From contig NC_088911.1 of the NCBI RefSeq assembly GCF_963576675.1, positions 78,583,256-78,647,255 of the forward strand: 64,000 bases of DNA, given 5' to 3'. Each line of letters opens with the position of its first letter. Within the stretch, counting starts at the first letter, position 1. The position numbers were made by a program, and so were the translations under genes. Source of the stretch: Euphorbia lathyris (lineage: Eukaryota; Streptophyta; Magnoliopsida; Malpighiales; Euphorbiaceae). Under the pieces are notes generated by a model, which worked only from the letters and a program-made list of their open reading frames with translations, did not search any database and had not been told where the DNA came from. This document shows, piece after piece, positions 52,463-64,000 of the stretch.

Positions 52463-55400
52463 TGTGATAACATCCAGATATTATCAATGGGCCAATTCAT
52501 AAAACTCCATAAACCTGAAGGACTAAAGGAGCATTTAACCAACGGCTATGGCCAAGGGATACGCCAACAGGATGACGTATGAGGCAAGTTGTACGCCACA
52601 TGGGATCCTTAGATTCGACGATACGCCACAGATGGTCAGACATCATAAAGAGGCTCGTAACCGCCATATCTCGGAAGACCCGCCATCTGGCATCGATACG
52701 CCCAAAGGATGTCGGCAACGTCTTCCTATGTGGAAACCAAAAGCATTAAAGGCAAGTAATAGCTCAATAAATTAGCTAACGGTCACACTTGAATAAATAC
52801 TGTAACTACCATTAATTATACATTAATGGAGACTTTCTAGTTACAAGATTGAGGGTTACTACTAACTTATAAATAGCCTTGCACCCCCAAGCTATTGAGG
52901 TACACATTCCCACACCATTCTTCGTGTTTTTATTTTTATCATTCTATACACTTTACTGACTTTAGCATCGGAGTCCCACCGGCCGAAACCAATGGCGCCC
53001 CCCACAGGTGGAGCTCCGATGAGAATTCAACCGGGTAATATTAATTGGTGCGATGAACGTGGAGGCTCTAATCACAAAAGAGCTTACACCAAAAACATAA
53101 GATGGCTAATGAAGGGCAGAATCCTTCATCTGGAATAACAACACCACCACTTACCGTTCCTACAACAGTAAGTAATGATACCGTAATCCCCGCTAATCAA
53201 AGAAATGATCTACCTCCTCTTGTTCATGACACACGAGAGATGATACCAGAAACCTACACTGATCTTATCATGGAATTGGTGGAAAACAATTTTGGCACGA
53301 CGGCTGCGGACCGATTGAGACCATATTTTGCTAACCCACTCATGGGTGGACCAACAACAGGAATTGTGCTGCCTGTCCGCCGCCCTCCGCCGAGGTCGAG
53401 AATATCAGATTGGGAAAGTGCTATTGTGAGACCATGAGCTAGGAACGAATCATTGTTCCTATTCCAAGATCCTGTAGATGCAGTCATCACAAACACAGAG
53501 CTGGGATGTGACCTGCCCTTGAATAGAAGATTGTTTGAGGACCCGCCTGAAGGGAGCCGAAGGAACAATCCAGTACCACCAAGAAACATGAAGAACCCTA
53601 GAATCGTAATAGCCGGACAACAACCACCTCCTATGGCGGTTGTAAGGCAGGAGTAGCCTCATAGAACAACGGCTACCAGAGGACGCCAAGGGGGCGGAGT
53701 AGCTAGTCCTAGACGCAGAAGGCGATCCCGTTCCCGTAGTAGAAGGCGATCCCGTTCTCATAATAGAAGAGCGCCCCCTCCACCCCGGGGGCGTGGTAGA
53801 GGTGGTGGACGTTCCCCATCAGATGTGTCATCAAGTTCTTCTAGATCTCGGCGCAGTAGATCAAGCAGTAGAGATTGTCCAAGGATAGACCGTGATTACA
53901 TAAATGTGGAAATTGCCAGAGGTATTCAAGCCACCTTACAAAGGCGGGATGAAGATAATGCAAGGCACAATCCACACGCCAATAGAGAATCGTCATTCTC
54001 AAGGCGTATCCTGGAATTCGCACTGGACAGACGGTTCAAGATCCCTAACGTTCCCAGCTATATAGGGGAAGAAAATCCAGAAGCTCACGCAAGGAAATAT
54101 AGAGAGTTGTTGGAGACCAATGGAGCTAGTGAAGGTATCTTGTGCCGAATTTTCTTGACCACCTTGAAAGGACCGGCGTATGATTGGTTTCAATCCCTTC
54201 TGCCAGGATCCATAGATAGCTAGGAGCAGTTGAGCAAAGAAATCTGCACTAAGTTCGCAGGAAGCATTCCCCTAGTCGTATCATCTCGTAAGCTTTTCGA
54301 GCATAAGTAGAAAGAGGGCGAACCCCTCAGGGATTACATCAAAAAGTTCAACAAATTGCGCATCCAAGTAATTGATGTAGACATTCCTACGGTAGTTGAA
54401 GTAGTGATAGAAAAAACACCAAATGTAGGAGCTTACAGGAAAAGCTGGTAAGACATAAACCTATAAGTTTTGCTGAGCTCATGGAAAAGTGCAAAGGGTT
54501 TATGGAGATTGACGATATTCGGAGGGAATCCACATCTCCCCCAAAACGTGGGAAAGGCGAATCAAGAAGAAAAGATAAAGAAAAGGAGCAAGAAAAGGCT
54601 TCTGAACCATCCACCAGAGGCAGACGCAGGAGTTCAAGGAATAGGCCAGCATACACTCCGTTGAATGCCCCCAAAAGTGAGGTATTGATGTGGCTAGAGA
54701 ATAGCCAACACAAGTGGCACATTACATATCCCGAATCAAAAGGGGGGAGTACACCAATGTTGGAAAGAACCCCAAGAATTATTGCAGATACCATAGGAGG
54801 AATGGTCATGATACTGATGCATGTTGGGAGCTATCTAAAGAAATTGAAAGGTTAATCGAGAAGGGCAAGTTGGATAGATTCATCCAAGATGATAAAAAGA
54901 AAAATGATGACAAACAGAAAACTGATCCAAAGAAGAAGGCGAAGGGCGTTATAAACGTTATCGCTGGCGGATTAGGCTATCAACCACTTGCCAAAAAATC
55001 AAAGACATCCACCCTTGATCGGTCATCGCTTAATTGTCCATTTGCAGAGATAGGCCCAGTGATCCCCCCATATGCAGATTCTTTAGTTATCACTATGGTG
55101 GTAGAAGGTTGGGAAACAAAGCGATTAACGGTAGACACAGGTAGTTCACACAATGTCATCACTAGAGGAGCATTCTCCAAACTAAAAGTCGATCTGATCC
55201 AGATAGAAACAACTATAGTTGACATCCTGGGAGTGACAGGCCACACTATCCAGACCAAAGGCCAGGTAACTTTGGAATGCAAGCTGGCAAATGATGATCA
55301 AGCATGGATTGGTGATTTGGAGATCTCTATTATGGATGGACAGTTAGCCTACAACATCATCATTGGACGACCGTTCATCTCAGAGGTAGCAGCTCTAATC

Positions 55401-56207
55401 TCCATCCACCATCTGGCAATGTACATTTCCACCAGTAAAGGAGGAGTAATGATTAGTGGAAACCAAAAGGTGGCTCAAGAAACCTACTCAGCATCCTTAT
55501 CCATCCGCCCACAGTCCAAAGATGATGAATGTGAGGAAGATGAACTTGTCACTACAACTTTGGGCAACACTGAAATATTCCTTATTGGTGTTGGAAAGCG
55601 GGTATGGATTGCCAAGGGATTAAAACCTGAGATCAAGGAGGACGTTACAAAAGTTCTCATTGAATGTGAAAGCATGTTTGCATGGGAGAATGAGATCCTA
55701 ACAGGCGTAAGCCTAGATATGATTACTCACATGTTAAACATTGCTGAGGATGTTGTTCTAGTGGCCCAGAAATGCCGAAACCATGGTCTAGAGAGGCAAA
55801 AAGCTATCGAGGAGGAAATAGAAAAATTAAAGAAGGCTAATGCGATTGAGGAAGTTATCTATACGCAGTGGCTGGCGAATGTGGTGCTAGTCAAGAAAGC
55901 TGACGGATCCTACAGGGTGTGCATAGATTTCACTGATCTTAACAAGGCGTGTCCCAAGGATAATTATCCTCTGCATTGCATTGATATTCTTGTGGATGGA
56001 ACCGCTGGGTATGGAGTGTACTCATTTATGGATGTCAAATCAAGCTATCACCAGATCCCGATAGAACCCCCGGACCGAATTAAAACAACATTCGTGATGC
56101 ATCAAGCTACGTACTACTTTAAAGTCATGCCTTTTGGGCTCAAGAACGCTGGAGCCACTTATCAGTATATGATGAACAAAATTTTTTAGGGTAAGGATGG
56201 AAGCAAC
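52463..56207 (+). mobile_element. Ty3/gypsy element, Tat-type, cut by Sirevirus
   Basis: A left LTR of about 530 bp (52463-52991, tentative ends) contains 'ctgactttagcatcggagtcc', a phrase typical of Tat-lineage LTR ends. A primer site starting TGGCGCC follows at 52993. Gag, protease and RT follow on the plus strand; RT stops after the FGLKNAGATYQ block because a Sirevirus is inserted at 56208. RNase H, integrase and the right LTR are not in the window. Confidence 0.8.
53102..56189 (+). pseudogene. Gypsy gag-pol, decayed
   Basis: Gag starts at 53102 (MANEGQNPSS) with stops at 53435, 53654, 54221 and 54308 and a frame change near 54.71 kb. An Arg/Ser-rich stretch (53.69-53.88 kb) precedes the gag core (LEFALDRRFKIPNVPSYIGE, GPAYDWFQSLL). 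The long 491-aa frame 54714-56189 has protease KRLTVDTGSSHNVI, and RT blocks (LANVVLVKKADGSYRVCIDF, TDLNKACPKDNYPL, YSFMDVKSSYHQI, MPFGLKNAGATYQ). The DFTDLNKACPKD wording is characteristic of the Tat lineage. Premature stops in gag show it is inactive. Confidence 0.88.
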
Positions 56208-57711
56208 TGTTGGTCCCGTGTGATTAGTTCCAAGGGGGGGGGGGTTAGGAACTAATATAACTTTTTCACTAATTAATCTTGCTGACTTAATAATTTTGGT
56301 GAGTTTGTTAACTCAGCTTTGGTCAGCTTGGCCGATCTTAATATAAGACAGCTTTAGTCAGATGCTGACTAAGACTGTTTTACTTGAGAGTTGGGAATTG
56401 ACACTTGTGTGGTCAGCTTCCAACTCAGCACTCCAATTTACTCAGAGTCAGCTTCAAACAATTTATATGCTCAGTAAATATAACAAGCAACACATGCACA
56501 TATATATATATATATATTTGAGAGAGTTAGAAATTACTCAGTATCACTTATCCTGGTTCAGCCTCTCTGCCTACGTCCAGTCCCCAGAATCCTCCGGGCT
56601 TTTAGAATCCAATACTGAGCTCTTTAAGGGTAGAGCACAAACCGATTACAGGCAGTTGAATATGCAAAAGTACCTTCCTCTATTCATCTACTCAACTCCT
56701 ACTAAGCGCTACAACCCAGCACTTAGATTTCTCTACCACTAAGTACTTAATACCAAGCACTCAGCACGTACACTCTCAATATTACAATTGATTACACACT
56801 TGTTCCTTTTAGGATAAAGAACACTTTAGATGATTACAGAGAATCAATCTAGCATTTACACAAAGAATAGAAGATTGGTGTAAGCTTTCTTTCTTGTTTT
56901 TGAGTGCTTTGAATTTGTATCTTTCTCACTTGTAATTTTCTGTGAATCGGCAATCTTCCAAATGATATCTTTGTCCCTTTTATAGTTGAAGTGTGAGGAA
57001 CAAATCATTTGAAAATTTATTTGTCCGTTGAGTCCAAAACGGCTCTTTTGGGGGGACAAACTTCTGGCCAGCTTCAGGTGTGCAGGCCAATCTTGTCTTC
57101 TGAATTCTTCAGACGTCAGATTTGTCTTCTTCCTACAGACCTTGTCTTCTTGCGACATTTTGTCTTATAGCATCGAACAGTTGACCCATGTATTTTGGAA
57201 TTTGGCTTTTGCGTATTTTAAGACTTCAATTATTGGTGCAGACAGTTGTCGAATTTGTCCTTTAGCCAACGGATCATACATGCTGTCCTGAAGGTCACTC
57301 ATCTTCACTTCAATAATCATTGTCTTTGATTTTTACCAAGTTTCATACTGACATCTTTTTCCACTCAACTTCCATGGCCAACTTCGTTCTGTAGGATCTA
57401 TTTCTTCTAGCAGACTTCTTCTGTCCTGAGCTTCATTTTACTCAGCTCCCTTGTTCATCTTTATTCTGAAGCTGTTGATCTGAAGATGACTTATCATCTC
57501 TTATACTGAGTTGCTCTTCACTCAGCTTGTGTTGTGTTCTCATGCTGACTGTCATGTCTTAATTTCTTTTTGCATTTATATTTATACTCAACATTTGAAC
57601 AACCGAATTAGTACAATTAAATCAAAGCACTTAAATTTAATTGTCTCTTAGTCATGGATTAAATTTAAATGATTTTGTCAAATCAAAATCTTGTGGAAAG
57701 GTGTTTCAACA
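56208..57711 (-). repeat. Sirevirus 3' LTR (1504 bp)
   Basis: Begins TGTTGGTCCC and ends GTTTCAACA. An (AT)n run (about 56499-56517) and other indels account for the extra length over the 1342-bp solo copy. The bases before it are GCAAC (56203-56207), the presumed target duplication; the far end is out of view. Confidence 0.9.
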
Positions 57712-58174
57712 AACTCCCCCATTTTGATGTTGGCAAAATATTTAATTTGTGGAACTCAGTATTGAAATTCCCCATGATTGAATTATATTTTGTTCTTCTG
57801 AAATTACTCCCCCGTAAGGGTTGCATACATTGTCTTAACTTAACTCTAAACCTTCTAAGTAATTAGAGAAGACATGTTTGTACTGACTTAGTTCAATCCT
57901 AGACTTTATAAGATCTTCTTCAGATGAACCTAGGTCAGTTTTCAGAGGAGTTACTCAGTTTGATACATGAATAATTTTGGTATCAAGGTTAGTATGTACT
58001 GAGTATTTTGATTTTGAAATTTTTTGTTTGTTCAACGTTTAGACAGGTCAGCGTGTATCATAATTTAATAAGCAGCGCATATAGTTAAGTCAATTTAACT
58101 GAAGGATACTTAACATATATATTCAAGTCATCAAGCATAAATACATAACAAGCTAAGTCCTAAGATTTACTAAG

Positions 58175-61171
58175 CTATTGCTTCCTGTAAACTTGTGCTT
58201 GATGAGCAGCCTGATACAATTTTCCTTTGCCTTTTTCTTTCCGCTGCTTACTGCCCGAAGCTTCCCCTGTGTCTTGCTGAGTTCCATCATCAACCAGTTC
58301 TTTCTCCCCCGTTTTGCCACCATCTGGCGGAGGAGGAATGAATGTATTATTGAGAGCAACACGAGTGAGTTTGACTGAATACTTCTTAAGTCGTTCAGTA
58401 CTTTCCCTTAAACCATCAAAAATGGGCACCCCATCATCTATGACAGCACGAGGAATTCGGATGGATTTACTTAGCATGCTCAGGATGTACTCTTGAGATT
58501 TGCTTACCCAAGAGATGGCTTCAGTAAGCTGAGTATACGATTGATGATACATCCTCAAGACAACTTTGTCATAGATTTCTCTCTATTCGTTTGTGTGACG
58601 CACATGTCAAAAGATGCTTTGAGAGGTTTGCAAAATGGTGTTGGTTTTAACCAAGTCAGTTTCCATTTCCTCTTTCCTCAGATTTAGAAGACGCACAGCT
58701 TCACTAATCTCATCCATTGTGCATTGGGAAGTTGAGGAGAGAAATTCTCGAGTGCTAGTTAGCTCGGAGGTCAGCGTAGAAAAGCAATGATGTAGCTCAG
58801 CTGAAGTGGCATACCCCATATTAACTGTTGGAAGAGCATTGAGCTGACTCTGAAGTCCATGGATTTGACCTTGAAGTGAATCGATGTGATTTACCATGAG
58901 TAAGTGTAGCTCGGCCAGTTTGTCAATGGAGTCTTGCTTAGGTTGCTTGGTTTGGACCGTTGTCATTACACTGACCAGATCCTTGAGAGTTTGAATCTCA
59001 TGAAGAAGCTGAGTGATTGATGACACATAATGTGACTCAGCGTTAGCAAACCCAGCGGCATCAGCAGAAGATGTGTTCAAGTCCTGGAGAATTGTTTGAG
59101 CTGAGTCGATGATGCGACGTCCAGACTCAGTGGCATGAAGATAAGCGAATTGTGCCTCAGGACTTGGCTCAGTTGCTGGAATTTTGGTGGCACCAGAAGG
59201 AGAAGATGTGTGGTGCTGTCCATGAGTGGAAGTGCCGGCGAGGTCAGTTGCAGGACTTTGATGTTGATTATCAGTAGGAGCTGACTGCTCAATATTCTGC
59301 GTATTTAGAGAAGGAGGTGGATCTACAGAGACATTTACTTGCTCAACGTTGTCTTGGGGAGATGTATGAGCAGGCAGTTCAGGTTGAGCAGGGTTTTCCT
59401 TAGCTTGTGTGGCTCCCTGAGTAGTTTGGACTTCGAGCTCTTGCTCGGTATGAGTTGGATTTTCTGGAGACTTGGCATGTTGCTCAGCATGAGTAACAGA
59501 GGCTTGATTTTCCTTATCATCGGAGAAGAAGTTGAATTGTAAGTCGGTGAGGTTGGTAATGGGATCCCTCAGGGGAGAATCGCCCATGAGATCTATAACT
59601 GGAGTTTTCTGAGCCTTCTTCTTAAGCCTTTTGAATTTCTTCTCCTTTGGAGGTGGGGAGTCGGCAGGAATGGACTCAAGAGATGATTCCACCTCAGGGT
59701 GAGCAGTGAGATCTTCCACAGCTATTTCCTGCTCAGCATCAACTGTGTTGCTGGGCACAGTCAGATTCTCAACTTCATCATTTACTGTCTGCTCGTGCTC
59801 AGCATGATCTTCTTGATGTTGTAAGTCATCCTCAGCATTATCATCATTTCTCTGTTCTTCTGCTTCTTGATCAGCAGGAATTTGTTCAAGGTTAATCTCT
59901 TGACTTCTCACATAGTGGGAATCATCTGGAACTGCAAAACCGAGAGGGACAGCATCAACTGGACTTGAGCCAGAGATTCTCTTCTTCTTCTTTAGAGGGG
60001 TTTCCTCACCTTCCATTTCATCAGGCTCATCTTGCCTTTTTCTCTTCTCTGCTGACTTAGATGCTTCCTGACCTTTCTTAGCATCAGTTTTCTTTTCCCT
60101 CAATATTACTCGAAGTTTCTTTGGGACAGCATGGACATCTTTTGATGATGTTTGGATAGCTTTTCTCTTCTTGTCTTGCTTAGATTGGTCAGCAGGGACA
60201 GTCGTAGCTTTCTTCCCTTTCTTAGTTGCCACTTCTTCAACCAAGTTCTCTTCTCCCTCCTTTGATTTTATTGGCTGGTTATATACTAAACCGAATAGTA
60301 GAGCAGCAGTTATTTCAGTCCCACAAGTAGTCACTTCCTGAACTGTATCAATTTGGTGGTCCTCAAGTATTCTGGTGATGAGTGATCCTAACCTGAGTTT
60401 AATAGTACTTCATTAAAGGGCACCAACCAGAAATACATGCATATTGAGCGGGCTGTAGGTCAGCATGTGCCAGATAAAGCACTGCTCGAAGTTTGAAGCG
60501 GATGATGTTGCATTGAATTTTGGGAAGATAAAGTTGGTTAGTATATAGTGCGCCATCTTCTGGTTTTGTCACATACACGTGCTGGGTATTTCCCCTTTGT
60601 GCCCCTCAGGTTTACAGAAAGTGGCGACGTGATCAAGCTTCTCCTTGGTGGTTCTAAATTCTTTGCCCTTGTTTGGAAGCTCTAGCAAGGTTGCTAGATA
60701 GGCCGGGGTGATTATTATACGTTGGCCACTCACGGTAGTCTCAAGGTAGTCAGCATCATCTTCGTCCACTTTAAGGTTAGAGTAGAATTCTCGTACTAAC
60801 CTAGGGTAAGCATCGCTAGGAAGGGAAAACAGCTTGGTCCACCCATTCTTTGATATCCATTCACAGAAGGGTTTTTCGTCCGTTATAAAACTTGGAGAGA
60901 ACCACCTGGAGCGGAGGACCTCGTGATTCTTGACGCTTCTGTATAACTGACATAGTACCCTCTCCTGTGGTTGCTTATCCTTCTTGCTTTTCTTTTTCGA
61001 CAAGGTAGCTGGGTCAGCATGGCCTTGCTTGACTGGAGTTTGGTCTTGCTGATCGCGTGTTTGGGACTTAGTAGGAGTGTCTTCATACTCCTCCTGAGTG
61101 GGAGATTTGGGATTTTCATCGGAGCCGAGATCATTGTAACCGGCGCCGGAGAGATTTTGAGAGTCCGGCAT
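58175..61171 (-). pseudogene. Sirevirus env-like ORF, broken
   Basis: A long gene downstream of pol and on the same strand. The first part (61171-60569, 200 aa) has an acidic Ser/Thr/Gln-rich N-terminus then CEWISKNGWTKLFSLPSDAY, VREFYSNLKVDEDDADYLE and IITPAYLATLLELP, which matches the so-called putative plant transposon protein domain. A TGA at 60569 and a frame change before about 60400 interrupt it; the second part (60334-58607, 575 aa) is Lys/Glu/Ala-rich with nuclear-type basic clusters, long Gln/Glu/His stretches and a C-terminal helical region; a third piece runs 58558-58175. No transmembrane helix is obvious, so an envelope role is doubtful. The reference to env comes only from position. 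Confidence 0.75.
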
Positions 61172-61684
61172 TTTTAGGATCTCTTTGAGAGGTTTTGGGA
61201 TTTAGAGAAAATGAGAGAGGTTTGGATGCCTGGAATTCGAGAGTAAAGAGTTCTGAGCGGGAATGCTTCCACTATTTATAGGTTTTCAAATTGATCCTAG
61301 GCATTGAACTAGCCGTTTTACCTTAAGATAATCAATCGACAGAGATTCTGTCATTTATGACACGTTCGGCGCATGGGTTTTCTAATTATTGATTGCGTCA
61401 TCCTAGGTAGCTATTGATGCGTGTGCTAGCATTTAATGTTTTAAATGGGTTTTACTCAGCATTAAGAATATCAACCGTTTGTGATTCTGAGTAGTCAGTT
61501 TTACGTAGGATAGTTATTTGTGGATTTAGTAACTTAGTTTTTTAAAAAAAAATCACACAGCATGTATGTCTACTCAGCTTAGGGTGATTTCATGTCATTC
61601 TTAACTCAGCATGCAATAGTTACTAAATTATCACAAATTACTCAGCATGGTAATCACTTCAACTTTTAATTTAACACATAGAAT

Positions 61685-62818
61685 TTATTGAAGAGGATTA
61701 GACATACCGATAGCTTCCCTTAGTATGTTAAATTGCTCACGAGCCAAGGGCTTCGTAAAGATATCCGCAAGCTATTCATTTGTTGATACGTAGGTCAGCT
61801 TGATCTCACCCTTGAGTACATGATCTCTGATGAAGTGGTGTCTTATGCTGACATGCTTCATCCTGCTGTGTTGGATTGGATTTTTAGATAAGTCAATGGC
61901 ACTCTTGTTGTCACACTTGACTTCTATTGTTTCTATTTTGACGCCATAATCCTCAAGCTGTTGCTTAATCCATAGGACTTGGGCCACACAGCTTCCAGCA
62001 GCAACGTACTCAGCTTCAGTTGTAGACAAGGCTACTGATGACTGCTTCTTACTAAACCATGAAACCAGACAGCTTCCTAGGAATTGACATCCTTCTGAAG
62101 TGCTTTTTGTTCTAGCTTATCTCGTCCATAGTCAGCATCAGTATATCCAATCAATGTGAAGTCACTTGTATTTGGATACCATAAACCTGCATTAACTGAG
62201 CTCTGCAAATATCTGAAAATTCTTTTTACAGCTATTAAGTGAGATTCCCTGGGGTCAGCTTGATATCTTGCACAATAACATACTGAGTACTGAATATCGA
62301 GTCTACTGGCAGTAAGATAAAGTAGAGAGCCTATCATACCTCGATATAACCTGCTGTCTACAAACTTACCTTTCTCGTCAGCACAAAGGACTGTGTCAGT
62401 ACCCATCGGGGTTGATATAGGCTTACATTCTTCCATATCAAACTTCTTTAACATTTCTTTGGCGTACTTAGACTGACTTATGAAGATGTCATTCTTACCT
62501 TGCTTGATTTGAAGTCCAAGGAAGAAGTTGAGTTCGCCCATCATAGACATTTCGAACTCAGTTTGCATCTGTTTGCTAAACTCTTTGCACATATAATCGT
62601 CAGTAGCACCAAAAATTATGTCATCTACGTAAATTTGTGCAAGTAGGGTATTTTTACCCTTTTTCTTAATAAACAAGGTTGTGTCAGCTTTGCCTCTGAC
62701 ATAATTCCTGGTCAGCAGGAAGTTGGTCAACCTCTCATACCAAGCTCTTGGAGCTTGCTTTAGGCCGTATAGGGCCTTTTTGAGTTTATAAACGTGGTTT
62801 GGAAATTTTGGATCTTCA
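61685..62818 (-). pseudogene. Sirevirus pol, RT and RNase H part
   Basis: From the right: [17 protein letters not shown] (just inside the insertion point), LLAQIYVDDIIFGATDD with the catalytic YVDD, FFLGLQIKQGKNDIFISQSKY, GSLLYLTASRLDIQYSVC, then a frame change near 62.07 kb and the RNase H end ALSTTEAEYVAAGSC. A stop at 61772 interrupts the final NE-LADIFTKPLA motif; the original stop is at 61685. Its upstream half is displaced by the element starting at 62819. Confidence 0.9.
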
Positions 62819-64000
62819 TGTTGGAAATTAAGGCTAAGGTATAGCAGCGGAAATATAAAATTTTTAGCCTATTTCCTTTTAACCATAGGATCCGTTAATC
62901 GTTATTTCATATAAAGAGGGATAAGAAGGAATACCTTTCGATGAACAATCTACCGTTGTTAAAGAAGCGCCCACAATTCTTCTCCGAGATTCCAACCACA
63001 AAGTATAACACGGTGAGGTTAAGATGGAATCAACCCTTATGAGATGCAACCAAATTAGATTGCCTCTAATTAACCAACACAAGATCAAAGAGAAAAGGAG
63101 ATGAATGAGATTAATCAATTGACGGAAGCCGTATGAATTCTTATCCACGAACTAGGGGATGCGAATTCACTTTTTCTCTCTTAATGTAGGTTTCGAAAAT
63201 CACAATAAGGGGAGGGGATTAGCTTAGTCGAAATTCACACATTAGGGGGGTATATATAATAACTTGTATCTAAACCCTAGTTAGATAGGAATAGGTTACT
63301 TAATAGGAATTCAATTCGGAATAGGATTCCTAATTATTATCTTATAATATATCTAATATATTTAGGATAATAATAAATAACCTAATTGGATAATAATAGG
63401 AGTATATTAATCTAATTAAAACTCCTAATTTAATTATCTCTCTTAATTAATTTAATTCACAAACCTAATCAAATTAGGATTAAGGGAATTAAAATAATTC
63501 CTTACTTACTATATACAAATTTCGGCCACCCCTAATTAAATGGGCCTTACTGGGCTCATTTGGGCTTCCATCTATTAATGACATCCATCTCTCTTTTGGT
63601 TCCAAGTCTTATGTGTGATCCATTAGGTTCTTACTACTTCTGGCCGTATGCAACTATTAAATTAATTTCTTCAAGAATTATATTTAATCCTTGCATAATG
63701 GAATGATGTACTGAGTATGTTATTGGCAAGTCTGTAATTATTCCCCCAGAGTCCGTTAAGAAGACAGGTTGATTCTGTCGTTAACCCTTCCGTATTAGTT
63801 ACAGTATAATTCGATCCTTTATCAACTACATCCTTGAACTGAATCTTATGACTATGGGTGATGTCAAGTCACATATAGCGAGACGTTCATTTTACTTGTA
63901 CAGGCCGAGTCAACTCAAATAGATAGGTTAAGTGAAATCTGTATTTCTACTCTTAAGCTATCACCTTGCAAGGATTTAGAGTCGAGTCTTCCACAAGCGA
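62819..64000 (-). mobile_element. LTR-retrotransposon LTR, running off the window
   Basis: Starts TGTTGGAAATTAAGG exactly where Sirevirus pol homology stops. The sequence (gtatagcagcggaaatataaa; 'cgagtcaactcaaatagataggttaagtg' near 63.9 kb) reads like a long LTR of a widespread plant copia family; the family is recalled, not checked. No coding domain is seen; the 63148-62879 frame lies inside the LTR and is not a gene. The other end and the target duplication are outside the window. Confidence 0.65.

Larger units (their letters stand above)
56208..62818 (-). mobile_element. Sirevirus-type copia element with env-like gene
   Basis: The 3' LTR is 56208-57711. Two polypurine tracts lie inside it: one touching the LTR (57712-57730, AAAATGGGGGAGTT on the minus strand) and one at about 57803-57816 (ACGGGGGAGTAATTT); repeated tracts are a known Sirevirus feature. 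Next comes an env-like gene (58175-61171), then pol (61685-62818). Pol is cut at 62819 by another LTR element, and the 5' half lies outside. The element is inserted in the gypsy RT. Same LTR family as the solo LTR at 10092-11433. Confidence 0.88.

Noticed and set aside
62879..63148. 89-codon frame at the right edge
   Set aside because: It lies inside a long LTR and has no domain.

Overview
This is nuclear DNA of a flowering plant, most likely a eudicot. The evidence is spliced genes with GT-AG introns, clear orthologues of plant cryptochrome 2, actin-depolymerizing factor and the NuA4 subunit EAF6, and a dense, AT-rich mass of plant transposons. I cannot name the species. All calls come from reading the sequence; no database search was run.

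Host genes. Only three ordinary genes are convincing: CRY2 (minus strand, about 17.15-20.28 kb), an ADF5/ADF6-type actin-depolymerizing factor (minus, 23.18-25.97 kb, three exons, 143 aa) and EAF6 (plus, 45.77-48.59 kb, seven exons, 159 aa, one GC-AG intron). The rest is mobile DNA, its remains, or AT-rich spacer.

Layout. 0.45-1.83 kb: a dispersed repeat and a MITE-like element. 2.3-8.1 kb: an integrated, broken and partly inverted pararetrovirus (Caulimoviridae) on the minus strand. 8.74-14.80 kb: a complete Ty1/copia element (271-bp LTRs, TSD AGCAT) with a solo Sirevirus-type LTR (TSD GAAGT) inside its RT. 15.94-16.22 kb: a complete 288-bp TRIM (TSD GTGGA). 17.15-26.1 kb: CRY2 and ADF. 26.28-27.78 and 32.23-33.71 kb: two related long-TIR Pack-MULE-like elements, the second carrying a promoter plus truncated histone H3.1 gene and flanked by a 9-bp TSD. 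29.1-32.1 kb: a decayed two-gene PIF/Harbinger element. 34.2-34.8 kb: a LINE fragment. 36.58-39.70 kb: a TIR element carrying an apparently intact five-exon plant-mobile-domain gene, with a 33-bp palindromic array just inside each end. 40.10-45.49 kb: an almost intact L1-type LINE with a 15-bp TSD, 266 bp upstream of the EAF6 start. 50.19-52.15 kb: a deleted copia element. 52.46-56.21 kb: a Ty3/gypsy Tat-type element cut by a Sirevirus (56.21 kb onward, with env-like gene), itself cut at 62.82 kb by another LTR element that runs off the window.

How parts relate. The nesting gives a relative order of insertion: copia before Sirevirus solo LTR; Tat before Sirevirus before the 62.8-kb element. 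The most unusual items are the PMD transposon with its palindromic arrays, the histone H3 capture that still encodes an H3 tail, a second retropepsin-like reading frame directly after the movement protein of the viral insert, and the LINE whose intact 1351-aa ORF2 carries Glu in place of the catalytic motif-A Asp.
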